64,000 nucleotides of DNA from assembly GCA_020024105.1 (NCBI GenBank), contig JAHHUH010000004.1, positions 27,555-91,554 of the forward strand. The letters are read 5' to 3'. This document shows positions 24,414-33,742 of this stretch, piece by piece. The notes beneath the pieces were generated by a model. It worked only from the letters and a program-made list of their open reading frames with translations, was not told the origin of the DNA and made no database searches. This DNA comes from Phascolarctobacterium sp. (GTDB lineage Bacteria; Bacillota; Negativicutes; Acidaminococcales; Acidaminococcaceae). Positions within the stretch are counted from its first letter, which is position 1, and every line of letters begins with the position of its first letter. Position numbers and translations under genes: made by a program.

Positions 24414-27400
24414 ATGGAAATGGTAGGTTTACATAGTCAATTACGAGTTGGTATCGATGTAGGCTCTACTACCTTGAAGGTTGTGGTTCTGGATGGGAAC
24501 AAGATAATTTATAAGGTTTATGAAAGACATTTTTCGGATATAGCTGGTTCGTTAAAGAAGAATTTGACGGCTCTAAAGGCCATTGTAGGTGAGAGAAGTT
24601 TTTTCTTTGCCATGACTGGTTCTGCGGGGATGGGCGTGGCACAGCGCCTAGGCCTGCCCTTTGTGCAGGAGGTAATTGCTGCCGCCACGGCTGTAAAAAA
24701 GCTTATTCCACAGACCGATACAATGGTTGAGCTGGGTGGCGAGGATGCTAAAATCATGTATTTTGGTGCAGCGCCCGAGGAGCGTATGAATGGTGTCTGC
24801 GCTGGTGGTACCGGTGCTTTTATCGATCATATGGCATCCTTGCTGCATACGAATGCGGAGGGGCTAAATAAATTAGCTTTACAGGGAAAACGTATTTATA
24901 CAATTGCCTCCCGTTGCGGTGTTTTTGCCAAGACGGATATTCAGGCGTTGATGAATGAAGGAACATCTAGGGAAGATATTGCTAAATCAATTTTTCAGGC
25001 TGTAGTTAATCAGACCATTGGTAATTTGGCCCAGGGCAGGGAAATTAGCGGTAAAGTGGCTTTTTTAGGTGGTCCTTTATATTTTTTATCGGCTCTAAAG
25101 CAGCGTTTTATTGAAACTCTCAAGCTAAAGCAGGAAAATATCGTTCAGGTAGAGGACGGTGCTTATTTTGTCGCAGAGGGCTGCGCCCTGGCAGAGGAAG
25201 CACAGGAGCTTGATTTTGTCCAACTGACGTCCCGCCTGGCTAAGGTCAGTGGTGGAACAGGGATTGTTGGTGATGCCAGCCTGGCCCTGTTTAAAAATCA
25301 GGAGGAATATCAGGAATTTATGACCCGCCATCAGCGGGATAAAGTGGTCCGTGGTAATGTAGCTACTTATGAAGGGCCTATCTATGTAGGTGTGGACGCC
25401 GGCTCTACTACGACAAAAATTGTAGCTATGGGTCAGGAGCGTCAGCTTCTCTATACTGATTACGGTAGTAATCAGGGGCAGCCTCTACAGGTAGCTATGA
25501 GGGAGATTTTAGGCCTGTATAAGGCTATGCCCTCTACTGCCTATATTGCAGGGGTACTGGCTACAGGTTACGGTGAGAAAATGGTAAAGGCTGCTCTGCG
25601 AGCTGATTTTGGTGAGGTGGAAACCTTTGCTCATTATCGGGCGTCTCTGGAATTTTGTCCTCAGGTTACCTGTGTACTGGATATTGGTGGACAGGACATG
25701 AAATGCTTCCTCATCCGCAATGGTAATATTGAAAAGATTACCTTAAATGAGGCTTGTTCAGCCGGTTGTGGCTCCTTTGTAGAAAATTTTGCTGAGGGCT
25801 TAGGCATGACAGCGGCAGAATTTGCCAAATTGGCTCTGAAATCTCAAAAGTCTGTTGATTTAGGCACCCGTTGTACGGTTTTCATGAATTCCAAGGTTAA
25901 GCAGGCCCAAAAGGAAGGGGCAGCTGTGGAGGATATTTCGGCAGGCATCTGCTTATCCATTATTAAAAATGCACTTTTTAAGGTTATGCAGCTCAAGGAT
26001 GCTGCGGAATTAGGGGATTATGTGGTTGTACAGGGTGGCACCTTTTATAATGATGCTATTTTGCGCCACATGGAAAAGCTTTTGGGTAAGAATGTTATCC
26101 GCCCGGATATTGCAGGTCTAATGGGCGCCTACGGTGCAGCCATCCTGGCCCAGGAGAGCAAGCAGGATTTAAGTAAGTCCACTCTGCTTACTAAGGAAGA
26201 GATGGAGGCCTTTAAGGTAGAAAGTGTTTCCTATCGTTGTGGTATTTGCGGTAATCACTGTCTTATCACTCGTCAGACTTTTCCCGACGGTAGTAAATTC
26301 TTTACAGGCAATCGTTGTGAACGTGGTGAGGGAAAGTCGCTTAATAGTCATAAGGCACCCAATATTTACGCCTATAAGCAGCAGCGCCTTTTCCATTATT
26401 ATCAGCCATTGAAGAATGCGCCCAGGGGCAGGATAGGTATTCCACGTGCTCTGAATATGTACGAGGATTTTCCCTTTTGGGCCACCTTCTTTAAGCAATT
26501 AGGTTATGAAGTAGTTCTATCCGGTGAATCCTCGGCAAGGATTTATTACAAGGGTATGTCTACCGTACCTTCGGATTCTCTGTGTTATCCGGCAAAGATG
26601 GTCCATGGGCATATCATGGATTTAGTGGACAAGGGCTTGATGAAGATTTTTTATCCCTGCATGCCCTATAATATGCAGGATACCTATAATCATACTGGTA
26701 ATCACTTTAACTGTCCTGTAGTGGCTTCATATGGTGAAAATATCCGTAATAATATGGATGTTCTTGCCAAGAAGGCTATCAAATATATGAACCCCTTCCT
26801 TCCTATCAGTGAGCCTAAAAAAATGGAGGCTCGTTTAACAGAGGTTTTTGCGGAGGAGGGTGTGACTAAGCAGGAGATAAAAACTGCTGTAGAGGCAGCT
26901 TATGCTGAATTAGAGAAATACAAGGAGGATGTCCGCAAAAAGGGTGCAGAAATCTTAAAAATTGCAGCTAAGGAGCAGCTGCCCGTTATTCTTCTGGTTG
27001 GTCGTCCCTATCATTTAGATAAGGAAATTAATCATGGCCTGGATGAAATGATTCAGTCCTATAATTTGGCTATTGTTTCTGAAGACTCCGTTTATCATAT
27101 GGACGTACCAGAGGATAAGCTCTACGTGGTAAATCAGTGGAGCTATCATGACCGCCTTTATCATGCAGCACGTTTTGCAGCTAAATATCCGCAGGTGCAT
27201 CTGATTCAGTTAAGCTCTTTCGGTTGTGGTCTGGACGCTATTACCACTAACCAGGTTCGTGAGCTGATGGAGGAGCATCAGCGTCTTTATACCATGATTA
27301 AGCTGGATGAGGTCAATAACCTGGGAGCGGCAAGAATTCGTTTACGTTCACTGCTGGCAGTTATTGCTCGGCGTAAGACACCGGTTTATCATGAGGTTAA

Positions 27401-28664
27401 GGTGGAGGAACGGGCACATTTCACTGCTGAATATAAAGGAACTCATACCATTTTGGCACCACAGATGTCACCCATCCACTTTGATATGATTGCTCATGCT
27501 CTTAATAAATATGGTTATAAGGTTGTGATTCCCCAGGTACCACGCCAGGAAGCTATTGATACTGGCTTGAGATATGTGAATAATGATATGTGCTACCCTG
27601 CTATTGTGACTATTGGCCAGCTGGTATATGCCTTGCAAAGTGGGCAGTATGATCCAAATGCAACGAGCATTGTAATGTTTCAGACTTGTGGTGCGTGTCG
27701 TGCTACTAATTATATGTCACTGCTGCGTCGGGCTCTGCAACAGGCAGGCTACAAGCAGGTACCTGTCTTCGCCTGCTGGGGCTTGGAACAGGATGCCTTT
27801 AGAATGTATCCTGCCGGCTTTAAGGACGTAGCTAAGGCCATTGTTTATGGTGACCTGTTACAAAATGTTACTCAAAGGATGCGTCCCTATGAAGTAGAAC
27901 CCGGTACTACGGAAAGGCTTTATCATAAATGGCAGGCTTTGTGTAAGGCAGAAATTGACCACGGTAGTTATTATCAATATCGGAAGACTATTAATGAGCT
28001 GGTGCAGGACTTTGACCAGATACCTTTAATTCCTCACTTATGGAAGCCCAGGGTAGGGATTGTAGGTGAAATTTTGGCTCAATATCATCCTGTGGCTAAT
28101 AACAATCTAGTTCAAAATCTGCTTCGTGAGGGAGCGGAGGTCGTGATGCCGGATTTGACTAATTTCCTGCTCTATATGGCTTATGATGGCATTGCGCGCC
28201 ATGATATACTGGAAGGCTCCTGGCTGACGAAGGTCTGCTCCCAAATGTTTATTAAGGCAGCAGATTTTATGATTAAGCCCATGCGTGAGGCCTTGGCGGC
28301 TTCTCAACATTTTACCGCACCAGTATCCATTTATCGGGTGGCAGAGCTGGCGGCTAAGCATGTTTCTTTGGCTAATATGGCTGGTGAAGGTTGGCTATTG
28401 CCCGGTGAAATGACTAAGCTGCTGGAAGAGGGAGTAAAGAATATTGTCTGTGTACAGCCCTGGGGCTGCTTACCCAATCATATTTTGGGTAAGGGCGTTT
28501 TTAGGGAGCTGCGCCGTACCTATCCTGATGCTAACCTGGTGGCTTTGGATTGTGATGCCAGTGTTTCTGAGGTTAACCAGCTGAATCGCTTGAAGCTGAT
28601 GCTGTCTGTTGCGAAGGAACAGGCACCTCTAACGGAAGAGGGGCAGGAAAAGGAATTAAGCTGA
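24414..28664 (+). CDS. Giant 2-hydroxyacyl-CoA dehydratase activase-type protein (two BadF/HgdC ATPase domains + HgdB-like region)
   Basis: A 1,416-residue protein. Two ASKHA ATPase domains of the BadF/BcrA/HgdC type come first: VGIDVGSTTLK (about 12-22) and VGVDAGSTTTK (about 326-336). Each keeps the two cysteines that hold the bridging [4Fe-4S] cluster in HgdC dimers: Cys129 and Cys168 in the first, Cys448/452 and Cys487 in the second. Next is a Cys-rich motif RCGICGNHC (about 608-616) with CERGEG. After that comes a long region with dehydratase-component-like Cys motifs such as FQTCGACRATN. HgdC-type proteins use ATP to send low-potential electrons to a dehydratase; here activator and acceptor-like parts are joined in one chain. 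The substrate is unknown. The start is uncertain: GTG 24405 and ATG 24420 are alternatives. Confidence 0.88.
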   Translation: MEMVGLHSQLRVGIDVGSTTLKVVVLDGNKIIYKVYERHFSDIAGSLKKNLTALKAIVGERSFFFAMTGSAGMGVAQRLGLPFVQEVIAAATAVKKLIPQTDTMVELGGEDAKIMYFGAAPEERMNGVCAGGTGAFIDHMASLLHTNAEGLNKLALQGKRIYTIASRCGVFAKTDIQALMNEGTSREDIAKSIFQAVVNQTIGNLAQGREISGKVAFLGGPLYFLSALKQRFIETLKLKQENIVQVEDGAYFVAEGCALAEEAQELDFVQLTSRLAKVSGGTGIVGDASLALFKNQEEYQEFMTRHQRDKVVRGNVATYEGPIYVGVDAGSTTTKIVAMGQERQLLYTDYGSNQGQPLQVAMREILGLYKAMPSTAYIAGVLATGYGEKMVKAALRADFGEVETFAHYRASLEFCPQVTCVLDIGGQDMKCFLIRNGNIEKITLNEACSAGCGSFVENFAEGLGMTAAEFAKLALKSQKSVDLGTRCTVFMNSKVKQAQKEGAAVEDISAGICLSIIKNALFKVMQLKDAAELGDYVVVQGGTFYNDAILRHMEKLLGKNVIRPDIAGLMGAYGAAILAQESKQDLSKSTLLTKEEMEAFKVESVSYRCGICGNHCLITRQTFPDGSKFFTGNRCERGEGKSLNSHKAPNIYAYKQQRLFHYYQPLKNAPRGRIGIPRALNMYEDFPFWATFFKQLGYEVVLSGESSARIYYKGMSTVPSDSLCYPAKMVHGHIMDLVDKGLMKIFYPCMPYNMQDTYNHTGNHFNCPVVASYGENIRNNMDVLAKKAIKYMNPFLPISEPKKMEARLTEVFAEEGVTKQEIKTAVEAAYAELEKYKEDVRKKGAEILKIAAKEQLPVILLVGRPYHLDKEINHGLDEMIQSYNLAIVSEDSVYHMDVPEDKLYVVNQWSYHDRLYHAARFAAKYPQVHLIQLSSFGCGLDAITTNQVRELMEEHQRLYTMIKLDEVNNLGAARIRLRSLLAVIARRKTPVYHEVKVEERAHFTAEYKGTHTILAPQMSPIHFDMIAHALNKYGYKVVIPQVPRQEAIDTGLRYVNNDMCYPAIVTIGQLVYALQSGQYDPNATSIVMFQTCGACRATNYMSLLRRALQQAGYKQVPVFACWGLEQDAFRMYPAGFKDVAKAIVYGDLLQNVTQRMRPYEVEPGTTERLYHKWQALCKAEIDHGSYYQYRKTINELVQDFDQIPLIPHLWKPRVGIVGEILAQYHPVANNNLVQNLLREGAEVVMPDLTNFLLYMAYDGIARHDILEGSWLTKVCSQMFIKAADFMIKPMREALAASQHFTAPVSIYRVAELAAKHVSLANMAGEGWLLPGEMTKLLEEGVKNIVCVQPWGCLPNHILGKGVFRELRRTYPDANLVALDCDASVSEVNQLNRLKLMLSVAKEQAPLTEEGQEKELS

Positions 28665-28681
28665 GTAAATGTAAAATTGGA

Positions 28682-28710
28682 GGAGCATTCCTGAGAAATG
28701 CTCCTTTTTT
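28682..28710 (+). terminator. Intrinsic terminator after the activase gene
   Basis: GGAGCATT / AATGCTCC with a 7-base loop is followed by TTTTTT, 18 bases after the stop. Confidence 0.92.
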
Positions 28711-28769
28711 GATGGACTGCAACAGGAGAATATAGTATGCTAACAGCAGTTTAGGAGGTTTCGCAATTG

Positions 28770-29195
28770 ATGAAGGAAAAAGCATTGGCTATTTTAGCAG
28801 AGGGAAAATACTCTTGCCTAGCCTGGGATGAGCAGCTGCGTTATCAGGGGGCAGGTATGGGAGTGAAGCCCATTATTACACCTATGCGTGAACAAAGAAA
28901 TTTTTTTAAAAATTTACAGGTGGCTGACACTATTATTGGTAAGGCTGCGGCATTACTTTTAGCTCTTTCAGGGGCTAAATTTGTCTATGGAGGCATAATG
29001 AGTAAAGCGGCAGTAGAGGTTTTTCGTCAACAGGGAATCGAATACGAATATGGGAAGCTGGTGGACTACATCTACAATCGTCAGCAGAATAGTCTTTGCC
29101 CACTGGAGCAGGCAGTGCTGGAAGTGGACAGCCCACAATTAGCCTGGAAAAAATTGGAAGCAAAAATTAAGGAATTGATGGCAAAAGCAAAATAA
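28770..29195 (+). CDS. DUF1893 family protein
   Basis: A 141-residue protein with the DUF1893 pattern: a glycine-rich GAGMGVKPI segment, VADTIIGKAAALLLALSGAKFVYGGIMSK in the middle (about 52-80), and SLCPLEQAVLEVD near 110-122. This family has a cytidine-deaminase-like fold and no firm function. It is about 105 bases after the activase and separated by a terminator. AGGAGG lies 11 bases before the ATG and 8 before an in-frame TTG at 28767, so either could be used. Confidence 0.85.
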   Translation: MKEKALAILAEGKYSCLAWDEQLRYQGAGMGVKPIITPMREQRNFFKNLQVADTIIGKAAALLLALSGAKFVYGGIMSKAAVEVFRQQGIEYEYGKLVDYIYNRQQNSLCPLEQAVLEVDSPQLAWKKLEAKIKELMAKAK

Positions 29196-29373
29196 ACTGT
29201 TTCTGAGACAAAAAAGGTATATTCTAACTACATACATGTAGGATATAAATTAGAGCCATTTTTTGAGAATAAAGGATGCACTAAATAATAGAAATAGATT
29301 TTATGAAAATTAATTGCTGCTAAAGCTAAAAAAACAATGTTTTGACAATATTCAAAAATTTCTTTCTAGCTAA

Positions 29374-29404
29374 TTGACAATATAGCGAATATATGGGTTA
29401 TCCT
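29374..29404 (+). promoter_or_regulatory. Promoter/operator of the TonB receptor gene
   Basis: TTGACA (29374-29379) is followed directly by ATATA-GCGAA-TATAT (29380-29394), an inverted repeat lying in the spacer. A weak -10 (TTATCC or TATCCT) follows at 18-19 bases. The same layout occurs at 32389. A further TTGACAATAT lies at 29342. Confidence 0.55.
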
Positions 29405-29467
29405 AGTTAAGAATGCAAGCCAGGCTTGATTTTTAAATTACTATTTGTTAAATAACAAGGAGATGTA

Positions 29468-31258
29468 ATGATGGTAAGAACATCAAAAAAGAATTTGTTA
29501 AGAAATGTAGTCCTAGGATTATTAGCGTTATCTTGTAGTAGTGCTTTAGCGGCAGAACAAAATTTACAAAGTTATAATTTAGATCCCATGTCGGTTACTG
29601 CAACTCGATACGAAACTAGAGATATAGATATACCAGCTTCTACGGAAGTGTTTACTCAGGAAAAAATAGAAAAATTAGGTGCTAATAATGTTATGGATGT
29701 AGTTAGTGCTATTCCTGGATTTACTTTGACTGCTTCTCCTACGGGCAATACATATATTGGTTTTAGAGGCATGGCTAAAGACAATGTAGCAATTTTGGTC
29801 AACGGTATTATGCTTAACCAGGATGGCAACTACGACTTAGAAACAATTTCTACAGATATTATCGACCGTATAGAGGTTGTTAAGGGTGGTTCTGCCGTAT
29901 TATATGGTTCCTCTGCTAGTGCTGGCGTAATTAATATCATTACCAAAAAAAGTGGTGGTCAAAATAAAATCCTTCTAGGTGCTGGTGACAAACATAAATT
30001 CAAAGGTTCTGTTAATATTAATGCAGATAAATTACAGGTAAGTTATAATCATTTTCAAGCTAAAGACCGTGGTAAAGTATATAAAAGTACTCGTTATGAC
30101 TATTTGGGTGACAAAGTAGAAAAAGATAGTGTTAACGTTCAATATAATCTTAATGATCATCTACAATTCCAATATTTACACAGCGATAAAGAATCTGATT
30201 GTTCTAAAACTACTACCGGGGGATTTCATAGTGTTTTAAAATATAACTTTGGACAAGTACACTATACTAACAATGATTTATTAGCAACTCTTTATATTCG
30301 TGATAGAAACTGGAAGTTTAATACTTCTGTCCAAGAAGGGACTAACATTGGCTTGGATGTCCAAAATAAATGGGAACTTGGCGAAACTTTATTAACTGCT
30401 GGTGTTGTTTACGAAAATGAAGATACTCAGAATAATGAAACGATAAAAGCTGCTAAAAGAGATAGTGGAGCAGTGTTTTTTATGACAGAAAATAAGTTAT
30501 CTGAAGCAACTACCCTTTTTGTAGGTGCTCGTGAATCTTATGTAGAAGAATCTGGAAGTGAATTTTGTCCTCAGGTCCAAATTATGCAGAAATTGGGCGA
30601 GGATAATAATCTTTATTTAAATATTAACAGATCCATGCGTGCTCCTAATGTTAATGAGCAATGGGGTACCGGTTCTCAAATGATGAACCCTGATTTAAAG
30701 GCAGAAACTGGTTGGAACTATGAACTTGGTTGGAAAAAGAAATTATCTGATGTAGAATTATTCAAAATTAATGTGTTTAAAATGGATGTAAAGGATAGGA
30801 TTTATCGCGATCATGACGATGCTGCGGATAAAGACATTTTTAGAAACGCTAATAAATACAGAAATACTGGTGTAGAAGTAGGTTATGAAAATGCTCTTAG
30901 TGGCAAATTTGGTTACAATATAGGTCTTTCTTATGCTAATCCAGAACAAAAAGCTAAGGGTGGAGATTGGCAACGAGCAGATTTTAGATTAGGTATTAAT
31001 GCAGGTTTAGGATACTATGTTGGTAATACTGTGGCCAATATTTCCTTGAATTATATGGGTGAGAGAATTGGTGATTGTGATGATATGGTAAATATTAATA
31101 TGAATGTAAGCCATAAGCTAAATAACCATAGTAAAGTAAAATTTGCAGTGTATAATCTCTTAAATCGTGACGATATTCGTACAGGAAATTCTAGTGGCCG
31201 TTCTGGTTCCATCGTTGAGGAAAGGAATTGGCTTTTGAGTTATGAGCATACCTTTTAG
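29468..31258 (+). CDS. TonB-dependent outer-membrane receptor
   Basis: A 596-residue receptor. A signal peptide (basic start, hydrophobic 13-22, ALA cleavage near 28) is followed by a TonB box-like LDPMSVTATR (38-47). The plug domain has VFTQEKIEKLGANNVMDVVSAIPG, FRGM and VNGIMLNQDG, ending in IDRIEVVKGGSAVLYGSSASAGVINIITK. Alternating beta strands then form the barrel to a terminal Phe. The size (about 570 mature) is nearest to BtuB/CirA-like receptors for corrinoids, catechol siderophores or heme. AAGGAG lies 5 bases upstream. It is co-directional with the lipoprotein gene 28 bases later. Three 60-base samples I counted gave 42, 33 and 38% G+C, below a 47% sample from the activase gene, so recent acquisition is possible. 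The substrate is unknown. Confidence 0.93.
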   Translation: MMVRTSKKNLLRNVVLGLLALSCSSALAAEQNLQSYNLDPMSVTATRYETRDIDIPASTEVFTQEKIEKLGANNVMDVVSAIPGFTLTASPTGNTYIGFRGMAKDNVAILVNGIMLNQDGNYDLETISTDIIDRIEVVKGGSAVLYGSSASAGVINIITKKSGGQNKILLGAGDKHKFKGSVNINADKLQVSYNHFQAKDRGKVYKSTRYDYLGDKVEKDSVNVQYNLNDHLQFQYLHSDKESDCSKTTTGGFHSVLKYNFGQVHYTNNDLLATLYIRDRNWKFNTSVQEGTNIGLDVQNKWELGETLLTAGVVYENEDTQNNETIKAAKRDSGAVFFMTENKLSEATTLFVGARESYVEESGSEFCPQVQIMQKLGEDNNLYLNINRSMRAPNVNEQWGTGSQMMNPDLKAETGWNYELGWKKKLSDVELFKINVFKMDVKDRIYRDHDDAADKDIFRNANKYRNTGVEVGYENALSGKFGYNIGLSYANPEQKAKGGDWQRADFRLGINAGLGYYVGNTVANISLNYMGERIGDCDDMVNINMNVSHKLNNHSKVKFAVYNLLNRDDIRTGNSSGRSGSIVEERNWLLSYEHTF

Positions 31259-31286
31259 ACAATGAGGAAGGAATGGACTTAAGACG

Positions 31287-32255
31287 ATGAGATTTTTAAG
31301 TTTGTGCCTACTGTGCATAATGTTGTTTTTACATGGTTGCGGGTCAGAAATTGAACGCAGTAATGTTATTGGAGAAAAAGCTTATACAGTAACAGACGCA
31401 CGTGGAAGGCAGTTAGATTTTAAAGAAAAGCCTTGTCGTATTGTTAGTACTTATGTTTATGGTGATGAAATTCTTTTGGATTTAGTAGAACATGAGCGGA
31501 TTATTGGCTTAAGTAAATGGGTACACGATCCAGATTTAGCGTTAGGCTGTAAAAAAGCCGAAGATGTACCAGGCATTGTAGAAAATAATACAGAGTCCAT
31601 ACTGAAATTAAAGCCTGATCTTATTCTTTTACCTGACAACGTCAAAGAAGATTATCTGGCAAGTTTGGAGGAAGTTGGACAGAAAATTTATGTCTACAAG
31701 GCGGCTTCTCGGGTTCAGCAAATACCGGGTGTTGTGCGTAGCATTGGTCAGGCTGTAGGAGAGAGGGAACAGGCGGAACTGGTCGTTAAACAGATGGAAC
31801 ATAGTTTAATGAAGACTAAAGAGAAGGTGGCTAAACTTTCTCCAGAAAAGAAGCAATCTGCACTTCTCTTTTTACGTTTTGGTGCAATAGGTGGTGAGGG
31901 AAGCATTTTCCACGATACCATGGCTTTAGCAGGTATTGAAGATTGTTATCAGCGTGGTAGGAATTTAAGTGAAAACCAAGGAGGTATGAGTGGGGTACTA
32001 TCTAAGGAAGAAGTGGTAAAGGCTAATCCTTCCTTAATCCTTTTTAGTTCTTGGTCTCAAGAAGGTGCCTATAAGGATAGCAGACAACAAATTGAGGAAA
32101 TGTGTAATGATCCAGCCTTTGCTGATGTAGAAGCTATTAGAGATAGGAATATAGTTGTTATTCCACAGGGATATGTTAACTGTCTTTCTCAAAATGTCAG
32201 TTTGGCTGTGGAGGGACTCTATAAGGCTGTGTATGAAAGCAACTTGCACAACTAG
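31287..32255 (+). CDS. ABC transporter substrate-binding lipoprotein, BtuF/FecB type
   Basis: A 322-residue protein with a lipoprotein signal ending in LHGC (Cys18). The mature part is a cluster-A/class III binding protein: VTDARGRQLDFKEKPCRIVST, then LLDLVEHERIIGLSKW, ILKLKPDLILLP, and a second lobe starting near SALLFLRFGAIGGEGSIFHDTMALAGIED. These proteins deliver iron-siderophores, heme or cobalamin to FecCD permeases. It follows the TonB receptor by 28 bases with a weak ribosome site and is followed by a strong terminator, so the two form one transcript. No permease gene is nearby; the orphan ATPase at 3820 is a possible partner. Confidence 0.9.
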   Translation: MRFLSLCLLCIMLFLHGCGSEIERSNVIGEKAYTVTDARGRQLDFKEKPCRIVSTYVYGDEILLDLVEHERIIGLSKWVHDPDLALGCKKAEDVPGIVENNTESILKLKPDLILLPDNVKEDYLASLEEVGQKIYVYKAASRVQQIPGVVRSIGQAVGEREQAELVVKQMEHSLMKTKEKVAKLSPEKKQSALLFLRFGAIGGEGSIFHDTMALAGIEDCYQRGRNLSENQGGMSGVLSKEEVVKANPSLILFSSWSQEGAYKDSRQQIEEMCNDPAFADVEAIRDRNIVVIPQGYVNCLSQNVSLAVEGLYKAVYESNLHN

Positions 32256-32272
32256 ATTTAATGTAAAACTTG

Positions 32273-32308
32273 AAAGACTGGCAGTTTTTATATGACTGCC
32301 AGTCTTTT
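32273..32308 (+). terminator. Intrinsic terminator after the binding-protein gene
   Basis: A 13-bp perfect stem AAAGACTGGCAGT / ACTGCCAGTCTTT with a 9-base loop and a short T tract. It separates the receptor operon from the nitrogenase-like operon. Confidence 0.92.
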
Positions 32309-32388
32309 GAGTTTGTATAAATTTTCAATGCCATACGATTATTATTTTGGGGATGATTTGGTGTACGGGCGGAGAAATTGGTACGTAC

Positions 32389-32417
32389 TTGACAATATAA
32401 TTGCTATATGCTATAAG
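32389..32417 (+). promoter_or_regulatory. Promoter/operator of the nitrogenase-like operon
   Basis: TTGACA, a 17-base spacer and TATAAG make a strong promoter. The spacer contains ATATA-ATTGC-TATAT immediately after the -35 box, in the same register as the element at 29374, suggesting a common regulator. Confidence 0.75.
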
Positions 32418-32464
32418 ATTTAAATTGAAAAAGTTTTATTAATTAAGGATATGGTGGCTTTGCG

Positions 32465-33742
32465 ATGATTAGAAATACTGAAAGAAAGCAGATTATTCAT
32501 TGTAATTTAATGACGGTCTTTTTTGCTGCAGCCTTTAATCCTAAGGCAGCGGTTGTTTTACATGTACCTAAGTCCTGCTCCCATATTGTTTATAATGCCT
32601 TTTGGGAAATGGCCTTTAAGCATATGCAGAATAGCCCTAAATATGCTGCTCTTTATCAGGAGAATATGTTCGTTACGGGTATTTCTGATAAGGAAGCTAT
32701 TTTTGGTGGTGAAAAGATTTTACGTAAATGCCTGTTGGAGGTTATTGCTGCCCGTCAGCCGGAGTACGTAGTGGTTACCGCAGGTTGTACTGCCAGTGTT
32801 ATTGGTGATGATGTTGAAGCTATCTGTAAGGAGGTAGCTAAGGAAACGGGAACAGCTATTTTTTACATTCCCGGCTCCGGCTTTATGGATCAGACCATTA
32901 CTGACGGTACTCTTTCCGTGACGAAGAGCTTGGTTAAGGGCATAGTTTTTCCCCTGGCTGAGGTAAAGAAAAATCCTCGTAGCATTGTGGCTTTAGGTGT
33001 TAATGCTCATCTAAGCAAGGAATATGAGGTGGCGGAAATGACGCGTATTTTTAAGCTCTTCGGCTTTGAAAAAATATACTATCCGCCTGTAGGGATGACT
33101 AAAGCTGATCTGGAATCAATGGCAGAGGCAGCATACATTACTACCTTGGGCCTTTCCCCGACTATGATAAAGAATACTCAGACTTACGCCAAGGAGTACG
33201 CTCAGGTGATGGGAATTAAGGATGTGACTGTTCCACTTGTCAATACGGCTCATCTTTATTATGATTGGTTACGTACCTTTGGCAAGCTATTAGGGAAGGA
33301 AGAGCTGGTACCCCAGCTGATTGAGCAGGAGGAAGCAGCTTACCGAAAGTATATTGCAGAACATTGTGGTGGCCTGCGTGGCAAAAAAATCCTTTTAGGT
33401 ATTGGAGCGGCTCTACGTTATTTTGAGCCTATGGAAACTGTACAGCTTCTACAGGACGCAGGGATGGAGGTTATTGGAGCGGTTTTCCTTAAAGGGTTAA
33501 CTACAGCGGAGCGCAAGCAGCATGAGGAGCATTTTCAGGGCAAATTGCAGATTCCCTACTGGACTGAGGATCAGCTGCCTCAGCTACAGGCTGATGCCAT
33601 GCTGACTACCGAAACCAAGGAATGCCACCTGCCGCAATATGCTATTTCCTTTAGACGCGTGGGGCGAGCAGGTAGTGAAAACTTTTATCAGGGCTTGGTA
33701 AAGCTCATTGTAGGACAGAGGAATTTGCTATATGAATACTAA
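32465..33742 (+). CDS. Nitrogenase component 1-like oxidoreductase subunit (NifD/E-like)
   Basis: A 425-residue protein of the nitrogenase component 1 family. The core motif is GISDKEAIFGGEKILRK then VTAGCTASVIGDDVEAI, matching the FGG...C...IGDD signature of NifD/NifK/BchN/BchB. Cys13, Cys38 and Cys108 are spaced 25 and 70 apart, against 26 and 66 for the P-cluster ligands of Azotobacter NifD (62, 88, 154). At the place aligned by eye with NifD Cys275 the sequence is GLSPTMIKN, and no HSW-like motif supplies His442, so a FeMo-type cofactor is unlikely. It should pair with the next gene, whose start overlaps by 11 bases. Such enzymes reduce tetrapyrroles or other substrates using a NifH-like donor, absent here. 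Confidence 0.88.
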   Translation: MIRNTERKQIIHCNLMTVFFAAAFNPKAAVVLHVPKSCSHIVYNAFWEMAFKHMQNSPKYAALYQENMFVTGISDKEAIFGGEKILRKCLLEVIAARQPEYVVVTAGCTASVIGDDVEAICKEVAKETGTAIFYIPGSGFMDQTITDGTLSVTKSLVKGIVFPLAEVKKNPRSIVALGVNAHLSKEYEVAEMTRIFKLFGFEKIYYPPVGMTKADLESMAEAAYITTLGLSPTMIKNTQTYAKEYAQVMGIKDVTVPLVNTAHLYYDWLRTFGKLLGKEELVPQLIEQEEAAYRKYIAEHCGGLRGKKILLGIGAALRYFEPMETVQLLQDAGMEVIGAVFLKGLTTAERKQHEEHFQGKLQIPYWTEDQLPQLQADAMLTTETKECHLPQYAISFRRVGRAGSENFYQGLVKLIVGQRNLLYEY

